Shown here: positions 17,885 to 26,976 of the stretch, piece by piece | Numbering within the stretch: the first letter of the stretch is position 1 | Layout of the letters: every line of letters begins with the position of its first letter | Assembly: GCF_000235425.2 (NCBI RefSeq) | Contig: NZ_KI912266.1 | Location: forward strand, 1,683,686 to 1,747,685 | Length of the DNA stretch: 64,000 nt | Source: Pseudofrankia saprophytica | GTDB lineage: Bacteria > Actinomycetota > Actinomycetes > Frankiales > Frankiaceae | Direction: 5' to 3' | Notes under the pieces: generated by a model | What the model was told of the DNA's origin: nothing | The model's input: the letters and a program-made list of their open reading frames with translations, nothing else | Database searches by the model: none | Position numbers and translations under genes: made by a program

Positions 17885-19597
17885 TCACGCGGGAGACGTC
17901 GAGGTCGCCGCGGCCCTCGGCGCGGAGGTGGTCGGGCTCGAGGTGACGCTCGTCGGCGCGGGCGCGGCGGCCGCCGAGGCCGGACTGGAGCTCGGCGCGG
18001 CCGGCGCGGTGGTCGGCGCGGCCGTGGGCGTCGCGCTGGGCGTCGGTGACGAACTCGGCGATGAGCTGGGCGGCGGGCTCGGTGACGAACTGGGCGGCGC
18101 GCTGAGAGCCGCCGACGTCGGGGCCGGGGTGGTGGCGGGGATGCCGGTGACCACCACCGTGGTCAGCGTCCGCACGGTACAGCCGGCCGGGGTCGTGGTG
18201 AGGGTGACCGTGACCGAGCCGCCGGTGATCGGCGCGAGGCCCAGGCGTGCCAGCGGTACGGAGCCCGTGGCGGGCCGGGCCGGCACGTTGGTGTCCGCCT
18301 GCGCGAGCAGGGCGCCGGCGCTGGACGCGCGGGCCTCGGCATGGATCGAGACGTTGCCGGTGGCGGTCGCGCTCGCGGCGGTGTAAGTGCCGGTGACCTC
18401 CAGGGTGGAACCGCTCGCGGTCGGGCTGACAGTGGCGGCCAGGCTGCCGGCGGTCACGGCGATGGTGGCGCAGGCGGCGCTGGTCGGGCTCGCGCTCGCG
18501 CTCGGGACGGCCGCGCCGGCGGCAAGGGTCACGACCGGGACCGGGGCCACGGCCGGGGACGGCGCACCGCTGGAGCCGGCCGCCGGCGTGAGGGCGACGA
18601 CCGGGATCGGCACCGTGGTCGGGCTGGTGCCGTCGTAGCCGGTCATCCACGCCAGCACCGCGCGCACGTAGGCGTCGGACGGGTTGTAGGAGAAGATGGC
18701 CGCCCGCAGCTGCGCCGGATTGGTGAGATCCCGGCCATGTGCGCACAGGTAGCCGCCGGCGGCGAGGGCCGCGTCATTGATGTTGCTCGGGTCCTTGCGG
18801 CCGTCGGAGCTGGCGTCGCGGCCGGAGGTCTTCCACGTGCTCGGGATGAACTGCATCGGGCCGACGGCGCGGTCGTAGACCTTGTCGTTGTCGAGCGCGC
18901 CGTCGTCGGTGTCGCGCAGCAGCGCGCGGCCGCCCTTCCCGTCCAGCGCGACGCCGACGATCGTCGGTGTGACGGTGCCGTCGGCGGTGATGGAGCGTCC
19001 GGTCGCGTTGTTCGACTCGACCCGGCCGATGCTGGCGAGCAGCTGCCAGCGCAGATGGCAGCCGGGCAGCTCGCTGGCCATCATGGTGACGGCTCGCTGG
19101 TAGGCGGCGAGGATCCTGTCAGGGATCTGCGTGTTGGCGCCGGCGAGGCGGACCAGCGCGCCGTCGCCGTCGCCGTCGCCGGCGGCGGCCGCCGCCAGCG
19201 TGTCCGTGCCGACCTCGTCCCCGGGGCCGGGGCTCTCGGTGACGAGGACCGCCCCGTCGCCGCCGTCGTCACTGATCTCGCCGTCCGGCGTCAGCGGCGG
19301 CATGGGGTAGGTGTCGCCGCGTACGGGCTGGGTGCTGGGTGAGCTGGCCGCGGCCTCGTCATCACGGGGGCTGGCGGGCCCCCCACCGAGCATGAGCAGC
19401 AGTCCGACCGCGGGCACCGCGACGACGCGGGTGAGGCTGAGGGCGCGGCCGCGCCGCCGTCCGGCCGACCGCTTTGGCTTGCGGTGACGATGGCGTTGCG
19501 TGGGCCGCGCGGGCACCGCGGGAGTCGACGCCCCCGGAGTCGCCGACGCGGACGGCGCGGAACTCGGCGGCGCGGAAGGCGGCGATGGCGCGATCAT
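17885..19597 (-). CDS. Membrane-anchored lytic transglycosylase (SLT2/MltB-like) with Ser/Pro/Ala-rich tail
   Basis: A 570-residue cell-wall protein. A basic, Pro-rich N terminus precedes one hydrophobic segment ([16 protein letters not shown], about residues 55-70). The catalytic domain (about 140-310) has IGRVESNNA, with the expected catalytic Glu, and [13 protein letters not shown], both typical of lytic murein transglycosylases. [16 protein letters not shown] follows. Residues ~330-570 form a long low-complexity region of Thr, Ser, Ala and Pro, probably a wall-spanning or glycosylated stalk. It cleaves peptidoglycan between MurNAc and GlcNAc. The ATG at 19597 has only a weak ribosome-binding site. 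Confidence 0.82.
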   Translation of the reverse strand: MIAPSPPSAPPSSAPSASATPGASTPAVPARPTQRHRHRKPKRSAGRRRGRALSLTRVVAVPAVGLLLMLGGGPASPRDDEAAASSPSTQPVRGDTYPMPPLTPDGEISDDGGDGAVLVTESPGPGDEVGTDTLAAAAAGDGDGDGALVRLAGANTQIPDRILAAYQRAVTMMASELPGCHLRWQLLASIGRVESNNATGRSITADGTVTPTIVGVALDGKGGRALLRDTDDGALDNDKVYDRAVGPMQFIPSTWKTSGRDASSDGRKDPSNINDAALAAGGYLCAHGRDLTNPAQLRAAIFSYNPSDAYVRAVLAWMTGYDGTSPTTVPIPVVALTPAAGSSGAPSPAVAPVPVVTLAAGAAVPSASASPTSAACATIAVTAGSLAATVSPTASGSTLEVTGTYTAASATATGNVSIHAEARASSAGALLAQADTNVPARPATGSVPLARLGLAPITGGSVTVTLTTTPAGCTVRTLTTVVVTGIPATTPAPTSAALSAPPSSSPSPPPSSSPSSSPTPSATPTAAPTTAPAAPSSSPASAAAAPAPTSVTSSPTTSAPRAAATSTSPA

Positions 19598-19950
19598 GGC
19601 GCGACCACCGCGTCCGTCTGCCCGTCGCTCGTCGCCACGCCTGTCCGGTTCGCCACTTTCTCCCCGTCCCGGTCGTCCCCCCGGCCGCGGAACCCAGGCG
19701 CTCGACGGCTGGCCTCGACGGCCAGCCGCACCCACCGAGCCGTCCCGGCCGCCGCCGGCGGGCCCGTGGTGCCGCGTCAACCCGGCGAATGTACCGGACC
19801 TCCTTTGCCGGAAACGACCCCTAAACGCACGGAGGATGGAAACCGGATGAACTAGCGGCCGAGTCGGGCTACCGAGTCGGCGGCGTCCGGGCTCCTGGAC
19901 GCCACGGCTACAGCCACCGCCACCGTCGGCGGTGGCTGGGCCGGCGGTGG
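19598..19950. other. Intergenic region between sugar transferase and transglycosylase
   Basis: 353 bp. The part next to the sugar-transferase stop carries a strong hairpin listed separately. The rest is GC-rich sequence that presumably holds the transglycosylase promoter. No gene seen. Confidence 0.5.
19911..19938 (-). terminator. Hairpin downstream of sugar-transferase gene
   Basis: A perfect 11-bp inverted repeat (CAGCCACCGCC ... GGCGGTGGCTG) with a six-base loop. It lies 13 bp past the stop codon of the sugar-1-phosphate transferase at 19951. There is no U-tract, which is usual for actinobacterial hairpin terminators. Confidence 0.55.
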
Positions 19951-21618
19951 CTAGTAGGCGCCTTCGCGCTTGAGGACGGCGAAGACGGTGCGCCAGAGGA
20001 TGATCAGGTCCATGGCGAGCGACCAGTTCTCGACGTAGCGCAGGTCGAGCCGGACCGCTTCCTCCCAGTCGAGGTCGCTGCGGCCACTGATCTGCCACAG
20101 GCCGGTCAGGCCCGGCTTGACCATCAGCCGGCGGTGCACGTCGCGCTCGTACTGGGCGACCTCGCTCGGCAGCGGCGGGCGCGGGCCGACCAGCGACATG
20201 GTGCCGTTCAGGACGTTGAGCAGCTGCGGCAGCTCGTCGAGGGACCACTTGCGCAGGAAGCCGCCGACCCGGGTGATCCGCGGGTCCTTCTCCATCTTGA
20301 ACAGCACGCCCTTGCCCTCGTTGCGGGCCTCGAGCTTCGCCTTGAGCGCCTCGGCGTTCACCACCATCGAGCGGAACTTGAACATCGTGAACTCTTTGCC
20401 GCCCTGGCCGACCCGGGTCTGCCGGAAGAACGCCGGGCCCTTGCTGGTCAGCCGGATCGCCAGCACCAACGCCACGAAGAGCGGCAGCAGGGCCAGCATG
20501 CCGGCCAGCGCGAGGCTCCGGTCGAGCATGCCCTTCATCAGCCGGCGAGCGCCGGAGAGCTCGGGCTCCTCGATGTGCAGCAGCGGCAGCCCGGCGACCG
20601 GACGCAGGTGGATGCGGGGCCCGGTGACGTCCGTGATCGCGGACGACACCATGACGTCGACGTCGGAGCCCTCCAGTGCCCACAGCGCCCGACGCAGCCG
20701 CTCGCCGTCGATCTGCGGGCTGATCGCGACGGCGGTCGCCCGGGTGCGCCGGATCGCCTCCTCCAGCGCCTCGGACGTCCCCACGATCGGCACGCCGGCC
20801 AGGTCGAAGCCGGCGCGGTCCGGCCGTTCGGAGCTGTGCAGGCCGGGCGCCCGGTCGAGACACACGCCGACGACGTTCCAGCCAGCGGTGGAGTCGCGCC
20901 GGGCGATCCGAACCAGCGAGGCGGCCGACTCGCCGGCGCCCACCACCAGCACCCGATGCTGGCACTGACCGGCCCGGCGCATCCGGTGCAGCCGCGCGCG
21001 GGCCACCGCTCGGCCGACGAGCGTCAGCAGCGTGGCCGTCGGGAAGGCCACCAACAGGTACGAGCGGGCGAACTCCGCCTTGGTCGCGTACGAGGCGACC
21101 GCGACCAGGGCGGTCAGCCGGATGGCCGCGTTCAGGACGCGGCGGAACTCCTCCGACCCGCCGCCGAGGAACCGGTACTCGTAGCCCCGGTTGAGCGCTA
21201 CCGCGGCGATCCAGATGAGCGGCAGGCCAAGGGTGAAGAACAGGTAGGGCCGCGACGACGACGGCGCCTGGCTGAACGTGAAGATCCCGCCGAAGCGGAT
21301 CAGGTAGGCGAGGCCGGTCCCGGCCAGGCAGGCGGCGAGGTCGGCGAACATCGCCGCCCGCGCGTAGTCGCGCTCCCACCTCAGCTGCGCTCGGTACGGC
21401 TCGCGCACCCCTTCGTACGGGGTGTTCGACAGGATCGCGAGCTCGGCGGCGCTGCGGGTGGTGGCGTTCGGATGGTTCCGTCGCTCCGGCGGCCGGCCCG
21501 CCAGGCGCGCCCGGAAGTTGCGCATCGAGACGCGCAGCGTCGCCTCGCCGTCGCCGTTGCCATTCCCGTCGCCGGGGTTGGCGTTCCCGGCCTGTCCGCG
21601 GGTCGTCGTCGCGGTCAC
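19951..21618 (-). CDS. Polyprenyl-phosphate sugar-1-phosphate transferase (WcaJ/WbaP-like), copy 1
   Basis: A 555-residue initiating enzyme of exopolysaccharide synthesis that moves a sugar-1-phosphate onto undecaprenyl phosphate at the membrane. Four N-terminal helices (about 85-210) lead into a Rossmann-like domain (VLVVGAGESAASLVRIARR). A further helix (ALAGMLALLPLFVALVLAI) and the catalytic bacterial sugar transferase domain follow, with QTRVGQGGKEFTMFKFRSM, NVLNGTMSLVGPRPP and KPGLTGLWQISGRSDL. The GTG at 21618 sits behind AGGAAGGA. The C-terminal half is nearly identical, even in DNA, to the paralogue immediately upstream. Sugar specificity cannot be read. Confidence 0.93.
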   Translation of the reverse strand: MTATTTRGQAGNANPGDGNGNGDGEATLRVSMRNFRARLAGRPPERRNHPNATTRSAAELAILSNTPYEGVREPYRAQLRWERDYARAAMFADLAACLAGTGLAYLIRFGGIFTFSQAPSSSRPYLFFTLGLPLIWIAAVALNRGYEYRFLGGGSEEFRRVLNAAIRLTALVAVASYATKAEFARSYLLVAFPTATLLTLVGRAVARARLHRMRRAGQCQHRVLVVGAGESAASLVRIARRDSTAGWNVVGVCLDRAPGLHSSERPDRAGFDLAGVPIVGTSEALEEAIRRTRATAVAISPQIDGERLRRALWALEGSDVDVMVSSAITDVTGPRIHLRPVAGLPLLHIEEPELSGARRLMKGMLDRSLALAGMLALLPLFVALVLAIRLTSKGPAFFRQTRVGQGGKEFTMFKFRSMVVNAEALKAKLEARNEGKGVLFKMEKDPRITRVGGFLRKWSLDELPQLLNVLNGTMSLVGPRPPLPSEVAQYERDVHRRLMVKPGLTGLWQISGRSDLDWEEAVRLDLRYVENWSLAMDLIILWRTVFAVLKREGAY

Positions 21619-22164
21619 CGGCGCGTCCTTCCTGGGCCGTCTACGCCTGCCCGCCAGCCAGCGGCGACCGACCGCGGGTCGGCGCGTGGGATGACCCGCT
21701 TCGCACCCATGCGCACCCCTCCGCCGAACCAGCCTGCGGGCAGCAGCCCACGCGCACCTCGCCGGGCAGTCCGTGGGCGGCCGACGTGACTCGCGTTGAA
21801 AATACCAACGTCTGACCCATCCCCGGCGTTGAGGCATCCTTCTCGGATTTCGGCGGGCGGCGGACAAATGGTCCACTTCCGGACATTGGGCGTCGGCCCG
21901 CGCCCGGCCGCCGCTGGGCGAGCGGGCGAGCGAGCGGGGCCGGCGGCTTCCCGCCGTGGGCATATGTGCCAGGCATCCCCGCCGAAAGACCGGGAGCCGC
22001 GCCGAGGCGCGGGCGGACACCGGGCCAGTCCCGTCCCGCCGGCCCGGAGCCGGACGACCTCCCGGGCAGTGGGCAGGACCACATCTGACGGGTGGCCCAG
22101 GGCCCCACCAATCGGCCGGCCTGGGCCCTGACCAGGCCAAACCCCGCGGATCGGTGGGGGAGGG
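21619..22164. other. Intergenic region between the two sugar transferase paralogues
   Basis: 546 bp without a supported gene. Just past the stop of copy 2, GGCCCAGG and CCTGGGCC (22094-22127), overlapping CAGGGCCC and GGGCCCTG, make alternative hairpins that may terminate copy 2. The remainder should hold the promoter of copy 1. Confidence 0.45.
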
Positions 22165-24639
22165 TCAGTAGGCGCCCTCGCGCTTGAGGACGGCGAAGAC
22201 GGTGCGCCAGAGGATCATGAGGTCCATGGCGAGCGACCAGTTCTCGACGTAGCGCAGGTCGAGCCGGACCGCCTCGTCCGTCGGCAGGTCGCTGCGGCCG
22301 CTCACCTGCCACAGGCCGGTCAGGCCCGGCTTGACCATCAGCCGGCGGTGCACGTCGCGCTCGTACTTCGCGACCTCCCGCGGCAGCGGCGGGCGCGGGC
22401 CGACCAGCGACATGCTGCCGTTCAGGACGTTGAGCAACTGCGGCAGCTCGTCGAGGGACCACTTGCGCAGGAACCTGCCGATCCAGGTGATCCGCGGGTC
22501 GTCCTTGGACTTGTACATGTAGTCGTCCTCGCGGTCGTTGAGGGTGAGGACCTCGGCGAGCCGCGCCTCCGCGTCGACGAACATCGAGCGGAACTTGAAC
22601 ATCGTGAACTGCTGGCCGAGCCGGCCGACCCGGGTCTGCTTGAAGACCGCCGGGCCCCTGCTGGTGAGCCGGACGGCCAGGGCGAGCCCGAGCAGGAGCG
22701 GCGAGAGCAGCGTCAGCGACACGAACGCCACCCCGCGGTCGAGCAGCGCCTTCATCAGCCGGCGGGCACCGGTGAGCTCGGGCTCCTCGATATGAAGAAG
22801 TGGCAGACCCGCGACCGGACGCAGGTGGATCCGGGGGCCCGTCACGTCGGTCACCGCGGAGGACACCAGCACGTCGACGTTGGAGCCCTCCAGTGCCCAC
22901 AGCGCCCGGCGCAGCCGCTCGCCGTCGATCTGCGGGCTGATCGCGACCATGGTCGCGTCGGTGACCCGGATCGCGTCCTCCAGCGCGTCCGACGTCCCGA
23001 CGATCGGGATACCGAACAGGTCGAAGCCCGCTCGCTCCATCCGGTCGTGGCTGTGGCGGCCGGGCGCTCGGTCCAGGCAGATGCCGACGACCGACCAGCC
23101 GGCGCTCGGGTCGCGGCGAGCCAGCCGCACCAGCGACGCCGCGGACTCCCCGGCGCCGACGACGAGCACCCGGTGCTGGCAGCGGCCCGCCCGGCGCATC
23201 CGGTGCAGCAGCGAGCGAGCGGTGGCCCGGCCCGCGAGCGTGAGGACCGTGGCCACCGGGAAGACGATCAGCAGGTAGGCCCGGGCGACCTCGGCCTTGG
23301 TCGCGTACGAGCCGACCGCCACCAGCGCGATCAACCGCACGGCGGCGTTGACGACCCGGCGGAACTCCTCGGACCCGCCACCGAGGAAGCGGTCCTCGTA
23401 GGCCCGGTTCAACGACATCGCGGCGAGCCACGCGATCGGGAACACCACGCTGATGATCAGGTACGGCATCGGCGACGGCGGCATCAGGTCGAAGTCGACG
23501 ATGCCGCCGAACCGCAGGACATAGGCGAGCGCCGCCGCGAACGCCCCCGCCGCCAGGTCCGCGCCGATCACCAGCCGGGTGTACTTGCCCTCCCACGCGA
23601 TCTTGGCGCGGTATGGCTGGCGCCCGACGGGCTTCTCCAGCCCGCCCTGCGCGTCGTCGGCCGGCGTCTCCGCAGGCGCCGTCTCCCTGGGAGAGGGGAC
23701 GGAGACGCCCGGTGCTGCCGCCGGTGCCGCCGCCGGTGCTGGCGCCGCGGTGAGTCCGAGGCTCTCGAGGCCGCCGGGTGGCAGCGGGAGCAGCGTCGGC
23801 CCGGTGACCGCGCCGAACGGGGTGCTCTCGACGCCTTCCGCCGAGGAGTCCGCCGCGGCGTGGTCCGTCCCGGCCCCGCCGGGCGCCAGGACCTTGTCGG
23901 TGACGTCGTTCCCGGCGACGGCGTTCTCGGGAGCGGCGTTCCCGACGCCGCCGACGCCGCCCCTGACGAAGAGGCCTCCGGTGACGATGCGCTGGGTGAC
24001 GTCCGCGTCGGCCTCGGCGGGGCTGGCCGCGGCGGCGCCGGGTGTGACCGGGCTGGGCATGACCGGGTTGGGCATGGCGAGGCTGGGTGTCGCCGGCCCG
24101 CTCGCGGGCGGGCCGGCGGAGCGCGCGCCGCGGGAACCAGTGACGCGTGGACCGGCCGGGCGCGGCGAGATCCGCTGCCTCGGGACCCGAACCGTCGTCT
24201 CCGGGTCGGTGCCGGTGGCCTCGGTGATGTCGTTGTCTACGGCGTTCTCGTCCATGGCGCTGGGCTCCGCGGGACTCCGGTCGGCGGCGTTGACCGCTGC
24301 GACGGCGATCGACGCGACGGCGTTCGACGCGGCGGGCTCCACGGCCGCGCGGTGGTCCGCGCCGCTGGCGTGCAGGGTGCCGGACCCGCCGGGTGACGGG
24401 CCAGAGCCGTCCTGACGCGGTTCGTCCGCCCTGGGGGCGGCGTGCTCCGTGTGGACGTGCTCCGTGTCAGGGCCACCCGGGTCAGGATGCTCCGTGTCCG
24501 GGGTTTCTGTGCGCAGACTCGCGGTGGCCGGGGCCGTTGTCCTCGGGCGAGCTGTGTCCCCGCGCGGTACGCGCGGTTGCTCCGCGCCCGGGGGCTCTGT
24601 CCGAACATGTGTGCCTATACCGTCGATCGTCTCCGTCAC
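22165..24639 (-). CDS. Polyprenyl-phosphate sugar-1-phosphate transferase, copy 2 with long N-terminal extension
   Basis: An 824-residue paralogue of the gene at 19951. The last ~480 residues match it domain for domain: four helices, the Rossmann-like VLVVGAGESAASLVRLARR, and the catalytic span QTRVGRLGQQFTMFKFRSM ... SLVGPRPPLP ... KPGLTGLWQVSGRSDL. The first ~335 residues are an Ala/Pro/Thr/Glu-rich, low-complexity cytosolic region with no recognised domain. The GTG start at 24639 has GGGGGCCACC in front. An internal start nearer the first helix is possible, but the composition of the extension is continuous and free of stops. It probably starts a second glycan, or the same one under other conditions. 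Confidence 0.9.
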   Translation of the reverse strand: MTETIDGIGTHVRTEPPGAEQPRVPRGDTARPRTTAPATASLRTETPDTEHPDPGGPDTEHVHTEHAAPRADEPRQDGSGPSPGGSGTLHASGADHRAAVEPAASNAVASIAVAAVNAADRSPAEPSAMDENAVDNDITEATGTDPETTVRVPRQRISPRPAGPRVTGSRGARSAGPPASGPATPSLAMPNPVMPSPVTPGAAAASPAEADADVTQRIVTGGLFVRGGVGGVGNAAPENAVAGNDVTDKVLAPGGAGTDHAAADSSAEGVESTPFGAVTGPTLLPLPPGGLESLGLTAAPAPAAAPAAAPGVSVPSPRETAPAETPADDAQGGLEKPVGRQPYRAKIAWEGKYTRLVIGADLAAGAFAAALAYVLRFGGIVDFDLMPPSPMPYLIISVVFPIAWLAAMSLNRAYEDRFLGGGSEEFRRVVNAAVRLIALVAVGSYATKAEVARAYLLIVFPVATVLTLAGRATARSLLHRMRRAGRCQHRVLVVGAGESAASLVRLARRDPSAGWSVVGICLDRAPGRHSHDRMERAGFDLFGIPIVGTSDALEDAIRVTDATMVAISPQIDGERLRRALWALEGSNVDVLVSSAVTDVTGPRIHLRPVAGLPLLHIEEPELTGARRLMKALLDRGVAFVSLTLLSPLLLGLALAVRLTSRGPAVFKQTRVGRLGQQFTMFKFRSMFVDAEARLAEVLTLNDREDDYMYKSKDDPRITWIGRFLRKWSLDELPQLLNVLNGSMSLVGPRPPLPREVAKYERDVHRRLMVKPGLTGLWQVSGRSDLPTDEAVRLDLRYVENWSLAMDLMILWRTVFAVLKREGAY

Positions 24640-25233
24640 CGGTGGCCCCCGCCCCTACGTCCCCCGACGTTTCGGCCCGTCCGGCCGACGGCGTCAGCCG
24701 TCGAGCGTGGCCACCCCCGGTCGCCCCGGGTGTGGGCCTTCGGCTGGACGATCGGAGAGCGATCGGACAGCTCTTGGCCTGCCTGCGGCCGATACAACGG
24801 GTCGGCCCGAAGTCTAACGGCACGTCATAGTGTCTTTGGTCTTCTTGCGAGTAATCCACGGCACCGGGCGGGCTGCTCTACGTGGGTCCCTTGGTCTTGA
24901 AGTGGTCCATCTGAACGCTTGTGGGTGTGCCGTAGTGGTGTTACGCACGCTCCATGCGGATTCGATCGCGCAGTGTGACTCGGATGGCCATAAATGTCAA
25001 CGATGTTAATTCGATGGAATCGTGACCATCGTCATATGTCGGGAAGGCGACGCCCCGACCAGGGTGTTTGCCGAGACCAGGTCGGGTCGGGGTGCCTCCG
25101 ACCGGCCGCCACCGCGTTCCGCCGGCCGCCCGCCCGGCCGTGACCGAACTGGTTAGGCGACCTGCCGGCCTCGGACTGGCGAGCTATGTCGGAAAAGGTG
25201 CGATATGGATTTCCGACGTGTTTCGGAGCGGCA
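24640..25233. other. Intergenic region upstream of sugar transferase copy 2
   Basis: 594 bp between the start of sugar transferase copy 2 and the end of coaX. A lower-GC stretch at about 24930-25040 is the probable promoter zone for the sugar transferase. No gene, tRNA or clear hairpin was found. Confidence 0.5.
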
Positions 25234-25986
25234 TCAGATGTTCTTGGTGAACACCAGCCGGAGGCCGATCAGCGTGAGGTGTGGTTCGTGTACCTGGAGG
25301 GTCTCGCTCTCCTTGATGACGAGCGGAGCGAGGCCACCGGTCGCGATGGCGGTCGCCTCCGTGCCCAGCTCGGCGCGGATGCGCCGCACCAGGCCGTCCA
25401 CCTGCCCGGCCGCTCCGTAGATCATGCCGGACTGCAGGGCCTCGACCGTCCCCTTGCCGATCACCGAGCGGGGCGGCACCAGCTCGACCTTGCGCAGCTG
25501 GGCGGCCCGGGAGGCGAGCGCGTCCAGCGCGATCTCGATGCCCGGGGCAAGCGCGCCGCCGAGGAACTCCCCGCGCGCGGACACCACGTCGATGTTGGTC
25601 GACGTGCCGAAGTCGACCACGATCGTCGGCCCGCCGTACAGGTGGTGCGCGGCCAGCGTGTTCATGATCCGGTCGGCGCCCGCCTCCTTGGGGTTGTCGA
25701 TGAGGATCGGCACTCCCGTACGGGTCCCGGGTTCGACCACCACCACCGGCACGTGCCGGAAGATCCGCGCCGTCATCCGGCGGATCTCCCGCAGCGCCGC
25801 CGGCACCGTCGAACACACCGACACGCCGTCGATCTCGAAGTCGCCGAGCAGCCCGCGGTAGATCAGGGTCAGCTCGTCCGCCGTCGCGTTCGGCTGGGTG
25901 CGCACCCGCCACGAGTCGGCCAACGTCTCACCGTCGAACACGCCGAGGACGGTGTTGGTGTTGCCGATGTCGATCGTCAGCAGCAT
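25234..25986 (-). CDS. coaX: Type III pantothenate kinase
   Basis: A 250-residue kinase for the first step of CoA synthesis (pantothenate to 4'-phosphopantothenate). It has the ASKHA fold with the phosphate loop DIGNTNTVLGVF (residues 5-16), the central GADRIMN, the second motif DFGTSTNIDVVS and GGALAPGIE. Length is normal. It is the last gene of panC-nadB-nadC-coaX, 15 bases after nadC, with AGGAAACAG as ribosome-binding site. The same operon makes pantothenate (panC), so synthesis and phosphorylation of the vitamin are linked. Confidence 0.96.
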   Translation of the reverse strand: MLLTIDIGNTNTVLGVFDGETLADSWRVRTQPNATADELTLIYRGLLGDFEIDGVSVCSTVPAALREIRRMTARIFRHVPVVVVEPGTRTGVPILIDNPKEAGADRIMNTLAAHHLYGGPTIVVDFGTSTNIDVVSARGEFLGGALAPGIEIALDALASRAAQLRKVELVPPRSVIGKGTVEALQSGMIYGAAGQVDGLVRRIRAELGTEATAIATGGLAPLVIKESETLQVHEPHLTLIGLRLVFTKNI

Positions 25987-26001
25987 GGGTGGGACTGTTT
26001 C

Positions 26002-26976
26002 CTACTCGTCGCCGGTGTCGAGGGTGAGGTCCAGGCCCAGGTCGAGCGCGGTGACCGAGTGGGTGAGGGCACCGACGGCGAGATAGTCGACGCCGGTGGC
26101 CGCCACCTCGGCGGCGACCGCGAGAGTAAGGCCGCCGCTGGCCTCCAGCCGGACACCGGCCGGCCTGGCCAGCGCCACCGCCGCCCGCAGCTCGTTGGTG
26201 CTCATGTTGTCGCACAGGATCAGGTCCGCGCCAGCCTCGACCGCCTCGGCGACCTGCTCGACGGTGTCGCACTCGACCTCGACCGGCAGATCCGGGAAGG
26301 CGCGGCGCACGGCGGCGAACGCGGCCGGCACCCCGCCGGCGGCGACCACGTGGTTGTCCTTGACCAGCGCCGCGTCCACCAGCGACATCCGGTGGTTCAC
26401 ACCGCCGCCGGCCCGCACCGCGTACTTCTCCAGCGCGCGCAGCCCCGGCAGGGTCTTGCGGGTGTCCCGCACGGCGGCCCCCGTCCCCGCGACCGCGTCG
26501 ACCCAGGTCCTCGTCGCCGTCGCCACCCCGGACAGGTGGCACAGCAGGTTCAGCGCGGTGCGTTCGGCCGTGAGCAGGCCGCGCACCGGACCGCGCACCC
26601 GCAGCACCTCGCCCCCGGGCTCGACCCGGTCGCCGTCCGCCGCGGTCAGCGTGACCTCGACGCCCTCACCGACGACGGCCTCGAACACGGCCGCGGCCAC
26701 GGGGAGTCCCGCCACCACGCCACGCGCGCGAGAGACGATTCGGCCGGTGGCCACCAGGTCCGCGGGCACGGTGGCGGCCGACGTGACGTCCACGCCCAGC
26801 CCGCTCGCGGCCGGCAGGTCCTCGGCGAGCGCCCGGGACAGCACGTCGGCGACGGCCGCGGGCTCGAGGCCCGCGGCGGTCAGGGCCGACGCGGACGCGC
26901 CCGACAGCCCGAGGGCGAGCCGGAGCGCCGCGCTGGGGGTGGTGGGGGCGTGGGTCGCGGCCGTGCTGGGGCTCAC
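26002..26976 (-). CDS. nadC: Nicotinate-nucleotide pyrophosphorylase (carboxylating)
   Basis: A 324-residue quinolinate phosphoribosyltransferase, converting quinolinate and PRPP to nicotinate mononucleotide in de novo NAD synthesis. It shows LNLLCHLSGVAT, the substrate-binding segment TRKTLPGLRALEKYAV, GGGVNHRMSL, KDNH, and the barrel strands VEVECDT and LILCDNMS. A ~30-residue Ala/Thr-rich N-terminal tail is longer than usual. The GTG start overlaps the nadB stop (GTGA), with GGAGAGGTGG upstream. nadA is not in this operon. Confidence 0.96.
   Translation of the reverse strand: MSPSTAATHAPTTPSAALRLALGLSGASASALTAAGLEPAAVADVLSRALAEDLPAASGLGVDVTSAATVPADLVATGRIVSRARGVVAGLPVAAAVFEAVVGEGVEVTLTAADGDRVEPGGEVLRVRGPVRGLLTAERTALNLLCHLSGVATATRTWVDAVAGTGAAVRDTRKTLPGLRALEKYAVRAGGGVNHRMSLVDAALVKDNHVVAAGGVPAAFAAVRRAFPDLPVEVECDTVEQVAEAVEAGADLILCDNMSTNELRAAVALARPAGVRLEASGGLTLAVAAEVAATGVDYLAVGALTHSVTALDLGLDLTLDTGDE

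Noticed and set aside
22348-24396. A long open frame antisense to sugar transferase copy 2
   Set aside because: It mirrors a conserved enzyme; the translated product is Arg/Asp/Gly low-complexity sequence.
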